Source of the DNA: Bacteroidales bacterium
Lineage (GTDB): Bacteria > Bacteroidota > Bacteroidia > Bacteroidales > UBA932
Direction of reading: 5' to 3'
Length of the DNA stretch: 64,000 nt
NCBI GenBank assembly: GCA_017398125.1
Contig: JAFQHE010000062.1
Location: 20,855-84,854, forward strand
Positions 8,641-18,317 of this stretch are shown here, piece by piece. The number at the start of each line of letters is the position of its first letter. The first letter of the stretch is position 1. Under the pieces are notes generated by a model. It was given only the letters and a program-made list of their open reading frames with translations. It did not search any database and was not told the DNA's origin. A program made the position numbers and the translations under genes.

Positions 8641-11600
8641 TTAGAATGTGAACTCTAGACCAAATGTATAAGTTTTGCCAAAAGGAATCTCCCAACCGCG
8701 AGTACCATATTCGTTAACCTCAGGATCTACCTCTTTGTAACCAGCAAATGTCAATAGGTTCTGGCCATTGAAATATACTCTTGCAGAACCCAAACCTATC
8801 TTGTTTACAAGTTGTTTAGGGAAGTTGTATGACAAAGAGATATTTTTAAGTCTCAAGAAGTTTCCGCTATGCAAGTGACGTGAGCTTGTACCCATTGCAT
8901 CCTCAAGATCCAAACCTGAAATCTGAGGAATATCAGTAACCTGTCCTACAGTTTTCCAACGGTTCTCAGCAACTCTCTTAGAACGGATTCTCTCCCAATA
9001 GTAACCATCATCATCAACATCTTTCTCAGCTGCATCAAATAGTTTTGAGCCAAGTTTGTAGGTGAAGTTCAAACCTAGGTCAATACCTTTCCATGAAACA
9101 TTTGTACTGAAACCACCCTGGAATTTAGGGTTCAAGTCAGCCAAAATCTTGTACTCAGCATCAGTCTTGGTATATGTAGCACGTCTGCCGTTATACATGA
9201 AGAAATCATCAACTCTATCCTCTTCTTTCACATTCTCATCATTCAAATACCAAACGTTCATACCATTTTCTGGATTAACACCTGCCCACTCATAACCATA
9301 AACAGATAGAGTAGACTCGCCCTCTCTGTAGATGAACTGACATCTTGCGTCACCACCTGTAGGATCTGACCAGATAATGTCATTACCACCATATAGCTCA
9401 GTTACCTCAGATTTTAGCAATGCACCTGTAAAGCTTGCGCTCCAGTTCCAGTCTTTGCTTCTGATGATGTCACCACCAATCTCAAACTCCCAACCACGGT
9501 TGTTGATCTCACCGATATTCTGTAGAGTTGAGCTGAAACCTGTTACAGTTGAAATAGGAACGTTTTGCAACAAATCTTTAGAATCTCTGTTATAATACTC
9601 GATTGTACCATACAATCTCTGATCCCAGAAACCGAACTCCAATGCAACGTTGGTAGTATATGAAGTCTCCCATGAAAGGTTCTCATTTGGAACGTTTGAC
9701 AATGCAGAACCAGGATTTCCATTATACTTGTAAGTGTAACTTGCCAAAGCTCTCCAGCCATAGTTATCTGAAGGGAATGTACCGTTGATACCATATGATC
9801 CTCTGATTCTCAAGTTAGAGATCCAGTCAATATCACGCATGAAAGCCTCATTGTTGATTTTCCAAGATGCAGCTACTGACCAGAAGTCTCCCCATCTTGC
9901 ATCTGGAGCAAGTTTAGAAGAACCGTCACGTCTGTATGATCCTGAAATGTAATATCTACCATCGTAGTTATAATCTACCTTTGAAATGATTGAAGCAATT
10001 GAACTACCCCAACGGTATGCATTTGCATCAAGTGTACCTGCTGTTGAAACAGTATTCAAAGCACTTGTAGGCAAATTCTCACCTGATGAACGCTGGAATA
10101 CAGTCTTGTTGTTCTGAGCCTCAAAACCTACCAATGCAGAAAGAGTATGTTTATCTTTGAAAGTCTTGTTGAAGTTCAATAGAGTTGAACTTGTTACAAT
10201 CTCATAATTTGTACTCATTACATCGATGCTACCGTTAACGCTTGAACCGCTGAAGTGCTCTGCGCTATAGTAGATCTGGTCTTTAACCTCAGTATTGTCA
10301 TAAGAGAAAGTACTTGTAAGATCCAAACCATCCAAAATGTGAACAGTCAACTTCTCAGAAGCCTGTACTTTGAAGTTTACAGAAGAGTTCTCCCATTTGT
10401 CCTGATAGTAGACGTGGTTTCTTGCCAATGAACCGAATCGGTCTGTATACAAATCACCGGTCTTGTAGTTTGTTGGCCAGTAGAAAGGCCACAACAAGTT
10501 ACGTACCTGCATGAAGTAGTTGGTATTGGTGTTACGGGTATCATTGAAACCCTCTTTCTCTGTACGTGCCAAGTTGATGTTTGTCTCGAACTCTACATGT
10601 TTACCAACCTTCTGTGCAACATTAACTCTACCTGCCAAACGGCTGAACTCATTGGTGATTGCTCTACCTTTATCAGATGTATAAGCGAATGAAGAGTAAT
10701 ATTTTGTACTCTCTGTACCACCTGCTACCGACAAATCGTATGATTGGAAAACTGCAGTTCTGAACAACTCTTTCTCCCAATCGTAGAATTTGCCTTTTCT
10801 CTCCTGCAAACGGGCATTTACCTCAGGATCATCCGAAGTAAGAACGTCAATATTAACATGCGCGTAGCGGCTTGTATCATCATTTGTAAATTTATAACCA
10901 TGTTTTCCAAAGCGTGAGTTCAACTGGCCAATTGCATATTCACTTGCACGTTGCTCAGAGTATTTGCTACCGTCAACTCTGTAATCCCAGAAAATCTCAT
11001 ACTCCATCTGAGCCTGCTCCTGTGGAGATGCAACCTCATAGTTGTTGTAAGCCCAATCAGGAGTGATACCTACAGATGCCTTGAAAGTAACAGTCGGTTT
11101 ACCCATTTTACCTCTCTTTGTAGTTACAAGGATAACACCGTTTGCAGCACGTGAACCGTAAAGTGAAGAAGCGGCAGCATCTTTCAATACTGTGATACTC
11201 TCAATGTCACTTGGGTTCAAAGTGTTCATAATGTTGTTTGAAGTACCTGCAACATAGTCACTCATTTGACCTGTATCACCAGAGTTTACAGGAATACCGT
11301 CGATTACATACAAAGGCTCGTTTGAAGCATTCATTGAACCGATACCACGGATACGTATGCTTGAAGCGGAACCAGCCTGACCTGAAGACTGTGTAATCTG
11401 CAAACCTGCAATCTTACCGTTAAGGGCATTCTCAAATGAAGTTGTAGGAACGTCAGCAATCGCCTCAGCCTTCAAAACAGAAGCGGCACCTGTATAAGTA
11501 CCTTTCTTTGCAGTACCGTATGCAACAACGATAGTCTCCTCCAACATCTCAGAATCTGATTGTAGAACGATGTTAAGGACTGCTTTGCCATTTACAGCGA

Positions 11601-11838
11601 CCTTTTGGGTCTTGAATCCCATAAATGAGATAATAAGATTGCCATCAGCTGGAACCTCAATTGAAAATTTACCGTTATCATCGGTAAAAACTAGATTTGT
11701 AGTACCCTCTACCTGTACGTTTGCGAACGGTATAGGACTTCCGTCATCTGAAGCAGTTACTGTACCGGTAACTGTGTTTTGCGCGAACATAATGCCAGAC
11801 CAAAGGGCAAATAGCGCAAGCAAAATAGCTTTCTTCAT
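8641..11838 (-). CDS. SusC/RagA-family TonB-dependent transporter (pair 1)
   Basis: Outer-membrane TonB-dependent import channel, 1065 residues. A Sec signal peptide ending in MFAQ is followed by a carboxypeptidase-regulatory-like beta-sandwich (about residues 20-100). Next come the family motif VVAYGTAKKGTYTGA and the plug domain with IRIRGIGSMNASNEPLYVIDG and the SusC signature DAAASSLYGSRAANGVILVTTK. The remainder is a 22-strand barrel ending in a terminal F-T-F. It forms an operon with the downstream susD. The upstream region holds a good Bacteroidota promoter and a 15-nt hairpin element also found upstream of the second susC. Confidence 0.96.
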   Translation of the reverse strand: MKKAILLALFALWSGIMFAQNTVTGTVTASDDGSPIPFANVQVEGTTNLVFTDDNGKFSIEVPADGNLIISFMGFKTQKVAVNGKAVLNIVLQSDSEMLEETIVVAYGTAKKGTYTGAASVLKAEAIADVPTTSFENALNGKIAGLQITQSSGQAGSASSIRIRGIGSMNASNEPLYVIDGIPVNSGDTGQMSDYVAGTSNNIMNTLNPSDIESITVLKDAAASSLYGSRAANGVILVTTKRGKMGKPTVTFKASVGITPDWAYNNYEVASPQEQAQMEYEIFWDYRVDGSKYSEQRASEYAIGQLNSRFGKHGYKFTNDDTSRYAHVNIDVLTSDDPEVNARLQERKGKFYDWEKELFRTAVFQSYDLSVAGGTESTKYYSSFAYTSDKGRAITNEFSRLAGRVNVAQKVGKHVEFETNINLARTEKEGFNDTRNTNTNYFMQVRNLLWPFYWPTNYKTGDLYTDRFGSLARNHVYYQDKWENSSVNFKVQASEKLTVHILDGLDLTSTFSYDNTEVKDQIYYSAEHFSGSSVNGSIDVMSTNYEIVTSSTLLNFNKTFKDKHTLSALVGFEAQNNKTVFQRSSGENLPTSALNTVSTAGTLDANAYRWGSSIASIISKVDYNYDGRYYISGSYRRDGSSKLAPDARWGDFWSVAASWKINNEAFMRDIDWISNLRIRGSYGINGTFPSDNYGWRALASYTYKYNGNPGSALSNVPNENLSWETSYTTNVALEFGFWDQRLYGTIEYYNRDSKDLLQNVPISTVTGFSSTLQNIGEINNRGWEFEIGGDIIRSKDWNWSASFTGALLKSEVTELYGGNDIIWSDPTGGDARCQFIYREGESTLSVYGYEWAGVNPENGMNVWYLNDENVKEEDRVDDFFMYNGRRATYTKTDAEYKILADLNPKFQGGFSTNVSWKGIDLGLNFTYKLGSKLFDAAEKDVDDDGYYWERIRSKRVAENRWKTVGQVTDIPQISGLDLEDAMGTSSRHLHSGNFLRLKNISLSYNFPKQLVNKIGLGSARVYFNGQNLLTFAGYKEVDPEVNEYGTRGWEIPFGKTYTFGLEFTF

Positions 11839-11906
11839 AGATTTTTAGATTAGTTAAATAATTAGTTTTTTGTTTAGCGTTTCAGTATTCCATAACTGTC
11901 ATCACG

Positions 11907-11921
11907 TCTCTGTATAAGAGA
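11907..11921 (-). promoter_or_regulatory. Palindromic leader element shared with susC 2
   Basis: In the sense of susC 1 the sequence is TCTCTTATACAGAGA, a 5-bp stem around a TATAC loop, located in the predicted 5' UTR about 70 nt before the start codon. The identical 15-mer lies upstream of the second susC at 28461-28475. Its function is not known. Confidence 0.45.
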
Positions 11922-11939
11922 TGGATACAAAATTATTTT

Positions 11940-11971
11940 CAAATGTAATAAAAATATCTCTCGTCGCAAAA
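11940..11971 (-). promoter_or_regulatory. Bacteroidota promoter of the susC/susD 1 operon
   Basis: On the minus strand, TTTTG (11967-11971) is followed after exactly 19 nt by TACATTTG (11940-11947). This matches the -33/-7 consensus of the Bacteroidota housekeeping sigma factor. The predicted leader is about 95 nt. Confidence 0.7.
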
Positions 11972-12016
11972 TAAAATTGGGTATCTGCAACACTTGATAT
12001 GTCATCAGATACCCAA
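11969..12016 (-). terminator. Terminator of the guaB-PPIase-OstA operon
   Basis: A perfect 11-bp inverted repeat (TTGGGTATCTG at 11977-11987 with CAGATACCCAA at 12006-12016) has an 18-nt loop. On the minus strand it is followed by TTTTATTTT. It lies 23 bp after the OstA-like stop and abuts the -33 box of susC 1. Confidence 0.82.
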
Positions 12017-12039
12017 CTTTATACTGTTTGCAAGGAAAC

Positions 12040-14547
12040 CTACTCTACACTCTCACCTCTTTTCTTCGCATTACGTTCCATCCTCTTTTTGGTTTTCTCC
12101 AATTTCCGTTGCTCCTTCTTCAATCTTTTTTCCTCTTTCCTAAGTTTTTTCTGCTCCCTCTTCAACCGCTTCTGCTCCTCCTTTTCAAGTTTTCTCTTCA
12201 TACGGGCCTCTTTGCGTGAAACCGCGGTCTCTTTGGTTGCATCAAATGCCTTCTCCTCCTGTGAGAGTTCTTTCCCGACAGCCATCTCTTTTTCAACCTC
12301 CACCTTCTCTGAAGTTACAAGAGAATCTTTAATAGGTTTCACATCCAAAGAATCCTCCAATACAGGAATACCCATGTCCGAAGTATCCCTCTCCTGTTCC
12401 TTCTCTGCAAGCAACTTGGCCATCTCCCTGGCAGTTCTTATCGAATCTGACAGTCGCTTGAAATCCATTATTCCGTCACGTTCGTCAGGAAAATAGATTG
12501 CACTATATGGATAGTTAGGAAATCTCTTTCTTTTAAATTTATCCCTTTTTGAATCCTTTATTTTGCGGTCCACCAACTCAAAACGGCTCTTCGGACGCTC
12601 TTCACCCCTCCAGTTGAAACCTTTGAGTCTCTGCTGGTCTACAGGCAGGTTATATACCGGATAAGCGTCATTTTTCAAAGATTCAATATATTTTATCCGC
12701 TGGATCTCCCTATCCTTAATTCTGGCAGAGATAATCTTGCCCTCTTTTTGGTTCATCATAGTTATAACACCATCTTCCTGCAGATAGAAAATCATTGAGG
12801 AACCACCAAGCGCATCATATCTGTAGAGATCATTATCCCTAAAATAGGCCACCATCTCAGTACCCTTTATCTGGTTGTAGTGGATAGTATCTTCCTGGGA
12901 AGCAATAAAAGCATTGGAGATAAGATTTGCCTTTGACAGGGCACCATCCTTTATAACCAGCTGCATACTGTCGGAAGTAAACTGATGCTTGACCTCATTC
13001 CACATAACTGGATTAATGTACAGCCTTGCCATTGAGTCAAGATCTGTATACACAAGGGAATCACATAGAGCCTGAAGATCATTCCTGTAGACCTTAACAT
13101 TGTTCCATGCATCAATAAATGTTACAGCAGTTGTATCCTGAGGCTCAACTACTATAGAATCGCGGACTGCCGTAAGGGAATCTGACATCAAAGAGAGCGA
13201 ATCAGACATGACTGCTACGGAATCTGAATCTACAAACAGAGAATCCTGCATTACTGCAAGAGAGTCGGAATTTGCGAAGAGAGAATCCCTTCCAATGGCC
13301 AGTGAATCCTGCAGAGAGATTGACATATCCCGAACTGCTTGCAATGAATCCTGAACAAGTGAAGGCCTGTCCGACTCCTGTATCTGCAATGAATCCGATT
13401 CACTCTGAGGCGGTTGCTCTTCCTTTTGCACTCTCTTTGGCGTAATGAAGTTACTTATAGTGGTATTATCTATCCTCTTCTTTGCACTCTCTGCCTCAAT
13501 CTCTGTCAAAGGATCAAGGTTCGACAACTCAATTCTTGTCTTTGCCTGCTCAATGGCAGCTGAATCCACATCACAATACCTTACATGATAATATTTGAGA
13601 GTATCGGCCGCAAGGAACATTGTATCCCTGACACCATTCTCAACAGTATAAAGTGCAACAGCAGGCTTCTCAGTAAGAGTAATACAGAATGGATTTGGCT
13701 GATATAGCGCATGGTCAGCAAATGAATAAGCAGACTGTTTTGTGTCAAGAATCTGGATATTGTTTACCAGTTCAGCCACTCCGGTATTCCTGAAATAGGA
13801 AAGGGTATCGGCCCACAACTCCTGATCTTTTGTAAGTATGTAGCCATCTTTGTAGAAACGGAATACATTTGCACCTCTATCATACTCTCCATCATTGGCA
13901 AACAACATATTATCCTCCTGCCACGCCGTTGTATTCCTGCCGAAATATGCCTTATTTTCTGCTGTGCTGTATTCAAGTTTGTCGGCCTTCACAAATATGG
14001 AATCAGTGAACATCTGAACATTCTCTTCAAATGAAAAGAGCTTGTCATATGCAAAGTACCACCCTTCACGACTCTCAATGATGTTTCCACTGGCACCCTT
14101 CATTACTCCGCCATTGAAGAAGTTTCCTATACTGTCGCGAGTGTTGTAATCGAGAAAATTTGTCCGCAGCACATTACCATCCTTATCGTATAGCTCAACA
14201 AGATTACCTCTGACCTTTGCCATATCTTCGTCAACCACATAGTCAATCTTGTCACTGACAAGGAACGTATTCTCCTGAATGACCTGGACATTGCCTATAG
14301 CCTTGATTACATTCTCGTTTACATTCCACAAGGCGGTATCGCACAACAGATATGTATTGTTATGGAAGAACCGGGCATTACCGACAACTTTACGGAATGA
14401 AATGCCGTCAATCTCCTGAATCTGGGCAGAACTGGCTTCAATCAGACGCACAAGAGAGTCCCGCTCCTCTCTCTTCTGCTGTGAAAACAGTGTTACAGAA
14501 AGGAGTTGGAAAACAAACAGGAACAACAACGGCAACCTTCCTCGCAT
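12040..14547 (-). CDS. OstA/LptA-like periplasmic protein with heptad repeats and basic tail
   Basis: An 835-residue protein with a Sec signal (ends LFSQQ). About 330 residues of OstA/LptA-like beta repeats follow, with the recurring pattern of a segment that is lost or gained, for example GNARFFHNNTYLLCDTALW and GNVQVIQENTFLVSDKIDY. LptA-type proteins bridge LPS between inner and outer membranes, so a role in LPS transport is likely by family. Residues 414-469 are eight tandem heptads of the form D-S-[LIV]-x4. The last 70 residues are a highly charged Lys/Glu/Arg coiled-coil-like tail. It starts 1 bp after the SurA-like stop, in one operon with guaB. Confidence 0.85.
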   Translation of the reverse strand: MRGRLPLLFLFVFQLLSVTLFSQQKREERDSLVRLIEASSAQIQEIDGISFRKVVGNARFFHNNTYLLCDTALWNVNENVIKAIGNVQVIQENTFLVSDKIDYVVDEDMAKVRGNLVELYDKDGNVLRTNFLDYNTRDSIGNFFNGGVMKGASGNIIESREGWYFAYDKLFSFEENVQMFTDSIFVKADKLEYSTAENKAYFGRNTTAWQEDNMLFANDGEYDRGANVFRFYKDGYILTKDQELWADTLSYFRNTGVAELVNNIQILDTKQSAYSFADHALYQPNPFCITLTEKPAVALYTVENGVRDTMFLAADTLKYYHVRYCDVDSAAIEQAKTRIELSNLDPLTEIEAESAKKRIDNTTISNFITPKRVQKEEQPPQSESDSLQIQESDRPSLVQDSLQAVRDMSISLQDSLAIGRDSLFANSDSLAVMQDSLFVDSDSVAVMSDSLSLMSDSLTAVRDSIVVEPQDTTAVTFIDAWNNVKVYRNDLQALCDSLVYTDLDSMARLYINPVMWNEVKHQFTSDSMQLVIKDGALSKANLISNAFIASQEDTIHYNQIKGTEMVAYFRDNDLYRYDALGGSSMIFYLQEDGVITMMNQKEGKIISARIKDREIQRIKYIESLKNDAYPVYNLPVDQQRLKGFNWRGEERPKSRFELVDRKIKDSKRDKFKRKRFPNYPYSAIYFPDERDGIMDFKRLSDSIRTAREMAKLLAEKEQERDTSDMGIPVLEDSLDVKPIKDSLVTSEKVEVEKEMAVGKELSQEEKAFDATKETAVSRKEARMKRKLEKEEQKRLKREQKKLRKEEKRLKKEQRKLEKTKKRMERNAKKRGESVE

Positions 14548-14548
14548 A

Positions 14549-15907
14549 CTATTTTATCCAACCCTCTTTATCAAAATTGCACTTGCGGTACATGTCATCA
14601 ACAATAATGAGTGTTGTAGACTGCTTCTCCTTGATAAACTTATCAACGGCATCCATCCGCTGACGGTTATCGGCGATATTCTGGATTATCATGAAATCCT
14701 GCTTCAGATTGGCTGTGTGAGAAGGTACAATCTCCTCAAGTTTGATAATTTTGTAAATTGTATTTCCAGAACGTCCCTCATTGTCCAATGATTCAAAAGG
14801 CTCAGAGATCTGGCCTGGTTCAAGATCCTTAAGCATATAGTAGTCAGCCGGTTTAAGCTGGTCTTTCTCAAAATAGGTAGAACCTGTATTCTCGTCAACC
14901 ATAATACCGCCATTTACTGCAGACTTGAGATCCTCAGAATAGGCCCTTGCTGCAATGAAAAATGTCATGCTGTCGGTTTCTATCTGACGTTTCAGACTGT
15001 CAAGTGTCTTGAAAGCCTTTGTCTTATCCTCATTGGTATATGTAGGTCTTATAAGGATATGACGTGCATTGAACATATCGCCATCCTTCTCTATCATCTG
15101 AATTATATGGAATCCGTCGGGGGTTTCCACTATTTGGGAGATCTGGCCAGGTTTCAAGGCCATTGCAGCATCAGTAAATGCCGGCCAATAGAGGTTCTTT
15201 GGAGCCATACCCAACTCACCTCCCCTGACAGCAGTTCCATCCTGCGAATACAACGATGCAAGTGTAGAGAATTTTTCGCCCTTGATGATACGGTTTCTCA
15301 ACTCCAGCAACTTCTCCTTTACAGCAAGCGCTGCAGCCTCCTTTGAGGGGTATAGAACTATCTGACTGATCTTGTACTGTGTTGAAATTATCGGCAAGCT
15401 GTCCTTATCGGTCTTCTTGTAGAACTTCTCAACTTCCGACGGAGTCATTTGAGGCGCATCACTCATGACTTTCTGCTGCATCTGCTGAGTAAGGCTCTGC
15501 TCCATAAGAACATTTCTCCAATCATTTTTCAACTTATGCAAAGGCTTTTTGAAATATTTCTCAATTTCAGCCTCCCCACCTATACTCATCATCATTTCGT
15601 TGATTCTGTTGGAAAGATCGGCCTCAACCTGATCCATATTCACAACAAGGCTGTCAAGTCTGGCTTGTGTAAGAAAAAGTTTTTGAATCAGAAGGTTTTC
15701 AAGAATTTCACATCTTATATTTCCGTCCGAAACAATTCCCTGAGCCATCATCAGTTGAACCTCATTCTCCAATTGAGATATTGTAATAATATCATTTCCT
15801 ACCAAAGCAACTGTTTTGTCTATCAAACCACCCTTATAGGTTTGCGCAGAAAGCGCACAGCTGAAAAACAGCATGATTGCCAACGGAAGAAGCTTAATCA
15901 TTTTCAT
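14549..15907 (-). CDS. SurA-like periplasmic peptidyl-prolyl isomerase/chaperone
   Basis: A 452-residue protein with a Sec signal (SCALSAQ), a SurA-type N-terminal chaperone domain (DKTVALVGNDIITISQLE) and two parvulin modules. The first carries LYSQDGTAVRGGELGMAPK and ETPDGFHIIQMIE, the usual PpiC core. The second starts at FNARHILIRP and is less canonical. By family it escorts unfolded outer-membrane proteins through the periplasm. Its start overlaps the preceding PPIase-like gene by 14 bp, and the OstA-like gene follows directly, so an outer-membrane biogenesis operon is a reasonable reading. Confidence 0.9.
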   Translation of the reverse strand: MKMIKLLPLAIMLFFSCALSAQTYKGGLIDKTVALVGNDIITISQLENEVQLMMAQGIVSDGNIRCEILENLLIQKLFLTQARLDSLVVNMDQVEADLSNRINEMMMSIGGEAEIEKYFKKPLHKLKNDWRNVLMEQSLTQQMQQKVMSDAPQMTPSEVEKFYKKTDKDSLPIISTQYKISQIVLYPSKEAAALAVKEKLLELRNRIIKGEKFSTLASLYSQDGTAVRGGELGMAPKNLYWPAFTDAAMALKPGQISQIVETPDGFHIIQMIEKDGDMFNARHILIRPTYTNEDKTKAFKTLDSLKRQIETDSMTFFIAARAYSEDLKSAVNGGIMVDENTGSTYFEKDQLKPADYYMLKDLEPGQISEPFESLDNEGRSGNTIYKIIKLEEIVPSHTANLKQDFMIIQNIADNRQRMDAVDKFIKEKQSTTLIIVDDMYRKCNFDKEGWIK

Positions 15908-16754
15908 TCTTTACAATTTTTATTCTGTTTCCGACAAACGCCTCATTCATAATATCTTTATGCAGCGTTGATATTAGTTCCTGTTTGCGTCTGCTTAATA
16001 TTATATCACCTATTTTTTCTGCATTGTATTCATAGGGAGAACTCTCCCCCGGAGCCACAAACTCAACTACCTTGAGCAGGTTCAAATACAACGAGTCCTT
16101 ATGTTCAACCACTCTCTTCTTTTCAAGAGTACCCCACAATTGGGAAATGTCCATATCCATATCCCGTGCCACAATTGACAAATCAACCCAATTATTTCCA
16201 TAATCGTCAAATTTGTATGCAGCATTGTATGCCAGACTCTTCAGCTCCTCTACATCATCCGCATCCCGTCCAGATGCCAGTTTCCTTACTATCTGCAGAG
16301 ACGGAGAGCTGTTATGCATCTTCACAAAGCAGCCCTTCACCACACCATTCACCGTTACGAATGACTCTTTGTGGGCATTGTAATAATCTCTTCGTTCAGA
16401 CTCAGCAACAAGCGTATCCAGGCGATCCTCAATATACTTGTTCTCATATCTGAATACCAGCAGCTGAATCCTGTACTCATCAAGCAGTGCCTGCACATCT
16501 TTCTCATTTTTAGGCAACTGTTCTTCAGCTTTCATTGCCAACAGCTGTTTGAGAGCCCAGGATTGAATGTATTGTTCAACAAATGCAACACTATCCTGAG
16601 TCGATGCGCCCCTTGGCACTACCCTGTCAAGATCGCTCTTATATAACACCGCATTACCTATCTCCGCTACCTTCTCACCCTTTGAAACATTCTCAAAAAA
16701 GGAGCAGGAACAAGATAAAAGCAATGCGGTTATTAAAAGGATCTTTCCTGTCAT
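15894..16754 (-). CDS. PPIase/SurA-N-like lipoprotein lacking a clear parvulin core
   Basis: A 286-residue protein. The first in-frame candidate is TTG at 16760, but ATG at 16754 gives a clean lipoprotein signal (MTGKILLITALLLSCSCS), so that start is chosen. The N-terminal part matches the SurA/PpiD chaperone helix region (VAEIGNAVLYKSDLDRVVP, DYYNAHKESF). The expected parvulin active-site motifs (the GGxLG-like turn and HIL) are not visible, so it may be a chaperone without isomerase activity. It lies between guaB (6 bp upstream) and the SurA-like gene (14-bp overlap). Confidence 0.75.
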   Translation of the reverse strand: MTGKILLITALLLSCSCSFFENVSKGEKVAEIGNAVLYKSDLDRVVPRGASTQDSVAFVEQYIQSWALKQLLAMKAEEQLPKNEKDVQALLDEYRIQLLVFRYENKYIEDRLDTLVAESERRDYYNAHKESFVTVNGVVKGCFVKMHNSSPSLQIVRKLASGRDADDVEELKSLAYNAAYKFDDYGNNWVDLSIVARDMDMDISQLWGTLEKKRVVEHKDSLYLNLLKVVEFVAPGESSPYEYNAEKIGDIILSRRKQELISTLHKDIMNEAFVGNRIKIVKNEND

Positions 16755-16760
16755 CTGCAA

Positions 16761-18230
16761 CTATCGGCTGTAGTTTGGAGCCTCACGTGTAATGGTAACA
16801 TCATGAGGGTGGTTCTCCAACAAACCAGCATTAGTAATTCTTACAAACTGAGCCTCACGCAACTTCTCAATATCAGGAGCTCCGCAGTAACCCATACCTG
16901 CTCTCAATCCACCGATCAACTGATATATCACCTCAGCAAGAGTGCCTTTGTAAGGCACCTGAGCTACAATACCCTCAGGCACAAGTTTCTTGATATCCTC
17001 TTCCATATCCTGGAAATATCTGTCTTTTGAGCCTTTCTGCATAGCCTCAAGCGAGCCCATACCTCTGTAAGATTTGAACTTTCTTCCGTTGAGAATGATT
17101 GTCTCTCCAGGAGACTCCTCAACACCTGCGAACAAAGAGCCGGCCATAATTGTACTTGCACCAGCAGCCAGAGCCTTGACAATATCTCCTGAATAACGGA
17201 TACCGCCATCGGCAATCACCGGAATACCTGTACCTTTCAATGCATCTGCCGCCAACATAATTGCAGTCAACTGTGGAACACCAACTCCCGCAACCACACG
17301 TGTAGTACAAATGGAGCCAGGACCTATACCGACCTTAACACCATCAACGCCACACTCGGCAAGAGCCTTGGCAGCCTCGCCTGTAGCTATATTTCCGGCA
17401 ATAACCTGAAGATGAGGGAATGCAGCCTTCAACTCCTTGATTACTTTCAATACATATACGGAGTGACCATGTGCTGTATCAACCACAACAGCATCTGTAT
17501 CAACAGAGACAAGTTTCTCAACCTTCTCAATAGTATCGGCACCCACACCAACAGCAGCAGCAGCCAATAGTCGGCCTTTTGAATCCTTGCTGGCAATTGG
17601 ATTATCTTTGATCTTTGTTATATCCTTATATGTGATGAGACCCACCAAAGTTCCATCCGGCTCAACAACCGGCAATTTCTCAATTCTGTGTTTCTGAAGA
17701 AGATTGGTAGCATGAGCAAGATCTGTTCCGCTGGTGGTTGTTATAAGATTCTCCTTTGTCATGATCTCCCTGATAGGAGTCTTCATATTGTCAACAAATC
17801 TCAAATCCCTGTTTGTTACAATACCTATGAGCTTCTTGTTGTCATCCACTACAGGGATACCGCCAATATGGTTCTGACTCATAAGTTTGAGAGCATCTGC
17901 AACCACTGCATCACTCTTTATGACAACAGGATCATAAATCATTCCATTCTCAGCCCTCTTCACGCGTCTCACATGCTCCATCTGTCTCTCGATAGGCATG
18001 TTTTTATGTATAATGCCTATTCCACCGGAGCGCGCGATTGCAATAGCCAACTCAGCCTCAGTCACTGTATCCATAGCAGCTGAAACAATAGGCGCCTGCA
18101 AAACAATATCTCTTGAGAAATGACTACTTACATTAACCTCTCTAGGAAGCACTTCTGAACGGGCAGGTATCAACAAAACATCATCGAATGTCAAACCCTC
18201 CTGAATAATTCTGTTAGCTAATAGTTGCAT
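16761..18230 (-). CDS. guaB: Inosine-5'-monophosphate dehydrogenase
   Basis: Oxidises IMP to XMP with NAD+, the committed step to guanine nucleotides. It has 489 residues, full length. The barrel start is [11 protein letters not shown], and two CBS domains lie at about residues 95-210. The catalytic loop is [13 protein letters not shown] with nucleophile C308, followed by the flap with [10 protein letters not shown]. It is the first gene of the operon that continues into the two PPIase-like genes and the OstA-like gene. On the minus strand upstream, TACCTTCG (18251-18258) resembles a -7 box, but the -33 match is poor. Confidence 0.98.
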   Translation of the reverse strand: MQLLANRIIQEGLTFDDVLLIPARSEVLPREVNVSSHFSRDIVLQAPIVSAAMDTVTEAELAIAIARSGGIGIIHKNMPIERQMEHVRRVKRAENGMIYDPVVIKSDAVVADALKLMSQNHIGGIPVVDDNKKLIGIVTNRDLRFVDNMKTPIREIMTKENLITTTSGTDLAHATNLLQKHRIEKLPVVEPDGTLVGLITYKDITKIKDNPIASKDSKGRLLAAAAVGVGADTIEKVEKLVSVDTDAVVVDTAHGHSVYVLKVIKELKAAFPHLQVIAGNIATGEAAKALAECGVDGVKVGIGPGSICTTRVVAGVGVPQLTAIMLAADALKGTGIPVIADGGIRYSGDIVKALAAGASTIMAGSLFAGVEESPGETIILNGRKFKSYRGMGSLEAMQKGSKDRYFQDMEEDIKKLVPEGIVAQVPYKGTLAEVIYQLIGGLRAGMGYCGAPDIEKLREAQFVRITNAGLLENHPHDVTITREAPNYSR

Positions 18231-18317
18231 ATCTATGTAATTTTAAAAGGCGAAGGTACTAAAATTTCGCAAATGAACACGAAATTAGCCTTACAAATTA
18301 TAAAAATATTACTTTTT

